This document shows positions 7,263 to 8,175 of a stretch of DNA of 8,175 nt, one piece after another (the stretch's first letter is position 1; every line of letters starts with the position of its first letter). A model generated the notes under the pieces. It searched no databases, was not told the origin of the DNA, and saw nothing but the letters and a program-made list of their open reading frames with translations. This stretch comes from Pseudomonadota bacterium. Its GTDB lineage: Bacteria > Pseudomonadota > Gammaproteobacteria > SZUA-229. The stretch covers positions 1 to 8,175 of the forward strand of contig JADFWF010000343.1 of assembly GCA_015222965.1 (NCBI GenBank). The letters are read 5' to 3'. The position numbers and the translations under genes are program-made.

Positions 7263-7588
7263 GCTAGCGTTGATGAATCTTTAAAAAAGTTCTGCGGGGT
7301 TTATAGTGCGCCGGTCAAAGATATGTTTCTGTGTGTAGTGCAGGTGTTGCAATGCATGGCCATACGATTACTCATAATTATATATATGAAATTTTGTCAG
7401 CTTTTACTAAATTTTTTGATCTGAGTCGTACTTTTGTATGTGGCTGACTTAATAAGTGGTGATAAGCCTGCGAAAACTCTTGCAATTTTATTTATCACAA
7501 GGCATTCTCTAATGTCCGCGCATATCATACGCAAAGTGGGTATGCGCCACTCAATAATGTGTAAATGAACATGAAGGTAGCTTTGGGC
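7263..7588. other. AT-rich intergenic region upstream of the adaptor gene
   Basis: This 326-bp gap separates epmA from the adaptor gene and presumably holds the adaptor promoter and any operator. No rho-independent terminator for epmA is evident. The centre (about 7368-7420) is very AT-rich. An inverted repeat lies at 7518-7547, close to the adaptor start. No RNA gene is recognisable, and the only small ORF seen (7323-7424) is a hydrophobic 33-codon frame that low GC can produce by chance. Confidence 0.5.
7518..7547. promoter_or_regulatory. Inverted repeat, candidate operator for the efflux adaptor gene
   Basis: GCGCATA (7518-7524) is an exact inverted match to TATGCGC (7541-7547) across 16 nt; a second CATACGC lies inside (7526-7532) and also pairs with GTATGCG (7540-7546). 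It ends 41 nt before the adaptor ATG. Efflux operons are often controlled by dimeric repressors binding such dyads, but no regulator gene is in the window and 7 bp can arise by chance. Confidence 0.3.
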
Positions 7589-8175
7589 ATGTCAATAACT
7601 AGTAGAATTAAATTTCCCTTTTATCTCTCACTAACACTTCTCACCGGATGGTCCGTACAGGCGCAGGCGAATAATGTCATTACCGTTGGTGTGGCTCCGC
7701 ATGGTGGTTATGTCATTCTCGGCGGCAGTGTTATCCCGCTTAAAGAGGTGACCCTTGCCGCACAGATGCCAGGGCGTGTGGTAAATATCGCAGGTGAAGA
7801 AGGTGATAAGTTTACTGCGGGTACTGAGCTGGTAAAAATCAACGATGACGACCTGCAGGCGAAAAAACAAGCGGCTGAAGCGCAGTTGTCTTCGTCACAA
7901 AATGCCATGCAAAATGCCCAGGTTCAATACAACCGAGAACTGTGGAATCCGCGTGTTTATAACCCGCGTCCGATGGCTGGTATGGGGATGCCTTCCATGT
8001 TTGATGGTTTTTTTGACGACAATGACTTTATGCCGGGCAACAGTGGCGGTAATAAAAGTATTGAACGACATGCGGATTTAGTCACCCAGGGTACACAGGT
8101 TTCATCAGCGCGTTCACGCATCACTGAGGCAGAGTCCGGTCTGCGCGCGATCAATGCCAAGTTGCGTGATACTAA
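7589..8175 (+). CDS. Periplasmic adaptor (membrane fusion protein) of an efflux system, 3' truncated by window
   Basis: The first 195 codons are present and no stop is reached. Residues 1-27 look like a signal peptide: Arg6 and Lys8, hydrophobic FPFYLSLTLLTGW, then AQA with likely cleavage after Ala27. GGSVIPLKEVTLAAQMPGRV (45-64), VNIAGEEGDKFTAGTELVKI (65-84) and NDDDLQAKKQAAEAQL are the beta-barrel edge, lipoyl half-domain and first hairpin helix of HlyD/AcrA-type adaptors, which bridge an inner-membrane pump and an outer-membrane channel. Between the hairpin helices lies an unusual Met/Pro/Asp/Phe-rich stretch (about 120-155), after which helical sequence resumes. Two upstream ATGs in the same frame (7565, 7571) are possible; 7589 is preferred because GAAGG lies 11 nt upstream and it gives a compact signal peptide. 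Pump type and substrate cannot be decided from this fragment. Confidence 0.85.
   Translation, partial: MSITSRIKFPFYLSLTLLTGWSVQAQANNVITVGVAPHGGYVILGGSVIPLKEVTLAAQMPGRVVNIAGEEGDKFTAGTELVKINDDDLQAKKQAAEAQLSSSQNAMQNAQVQYNRELWNPRVYNPRPMAGMGMPSMFDGFFDDNDFMPGNSGGNKSIERHADLVTQGTQVSSARSRITEAESGLRAINAKLRDT

Noticed and set aside
7323..7424. 33-codon hydrophobic ORF in the gap after epmA
   Set aside because: AT-rich sequence gives Leu/Ile-rich frames by chance, and no convincing Shine-Dalgarno precedes it.
7396..7448. GTCAGC/GCTGAC inverted repeat 41 nt apart
   Set aside because: Six bases with a long AT-rich spacer is expected by chance in this region.

Overview
The window looks like chromosomal DNA of a moderate-GC gammaproteobacterium. 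The reasons are the divergent epmB/efp pair with epmA nearby (the gammaproteobacterial beta-lysine branch of EF-P modification), a FimX-type type IV pilus regulator, and a REP-like palindrome with a GTAG head. The exact genus cannot be read from the sequence. There is no sign of a phage, insertion sequence, CRISPR array or tRNA.

Layout. Positions 1-327 are non-coding and hold a run of hairpins and one REP-like element. Three genes then lie on the minus strand, in transcription order 5481 to 328: epmB, a 610-residue protein with an apparently expanded PilZ-like domain, and a fimX-like gene (REC-PAS-GGDEF-EAL, with degenerate catalytic motifs). On the plus strand, divergent from epmB, are efp and epmA, separated by a 30-bp inverted repeat. 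A 326-bp AT-rich gap follows, then the start of a periplasmic adaptor (membrane fusion protein) gene that runs off the right edge.

How the genes work together. EpmB makes (R)-beta-lysine from lysine, and EpmA ligates it to Lys34 of EF-P, which helps ribosomes through polyproline stretches. All three are intact here; the hydroxylase EpmC is not in the window. The fimX-like gene and its PilZ-like neighbour form a second module, probably a c-di-GMP reading unit that controls type IV pilus assembly. The adaptor is probably the first gene of a tripartite efflux operon continuing to the right.

The least routine points are the split PilZ-like domain encoded next to a catalytically dead FimX, and the efp-epmA junction. 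There a long hairpin overlaps a Shine-Dalgarno sequence, a possible 7-codon leader ORF ends in TAATG on the epmA start, and epmA has no Shine-Dalgarno of its own. All functional claims rest on motif reading and recalled family knowledge; no searches were run.
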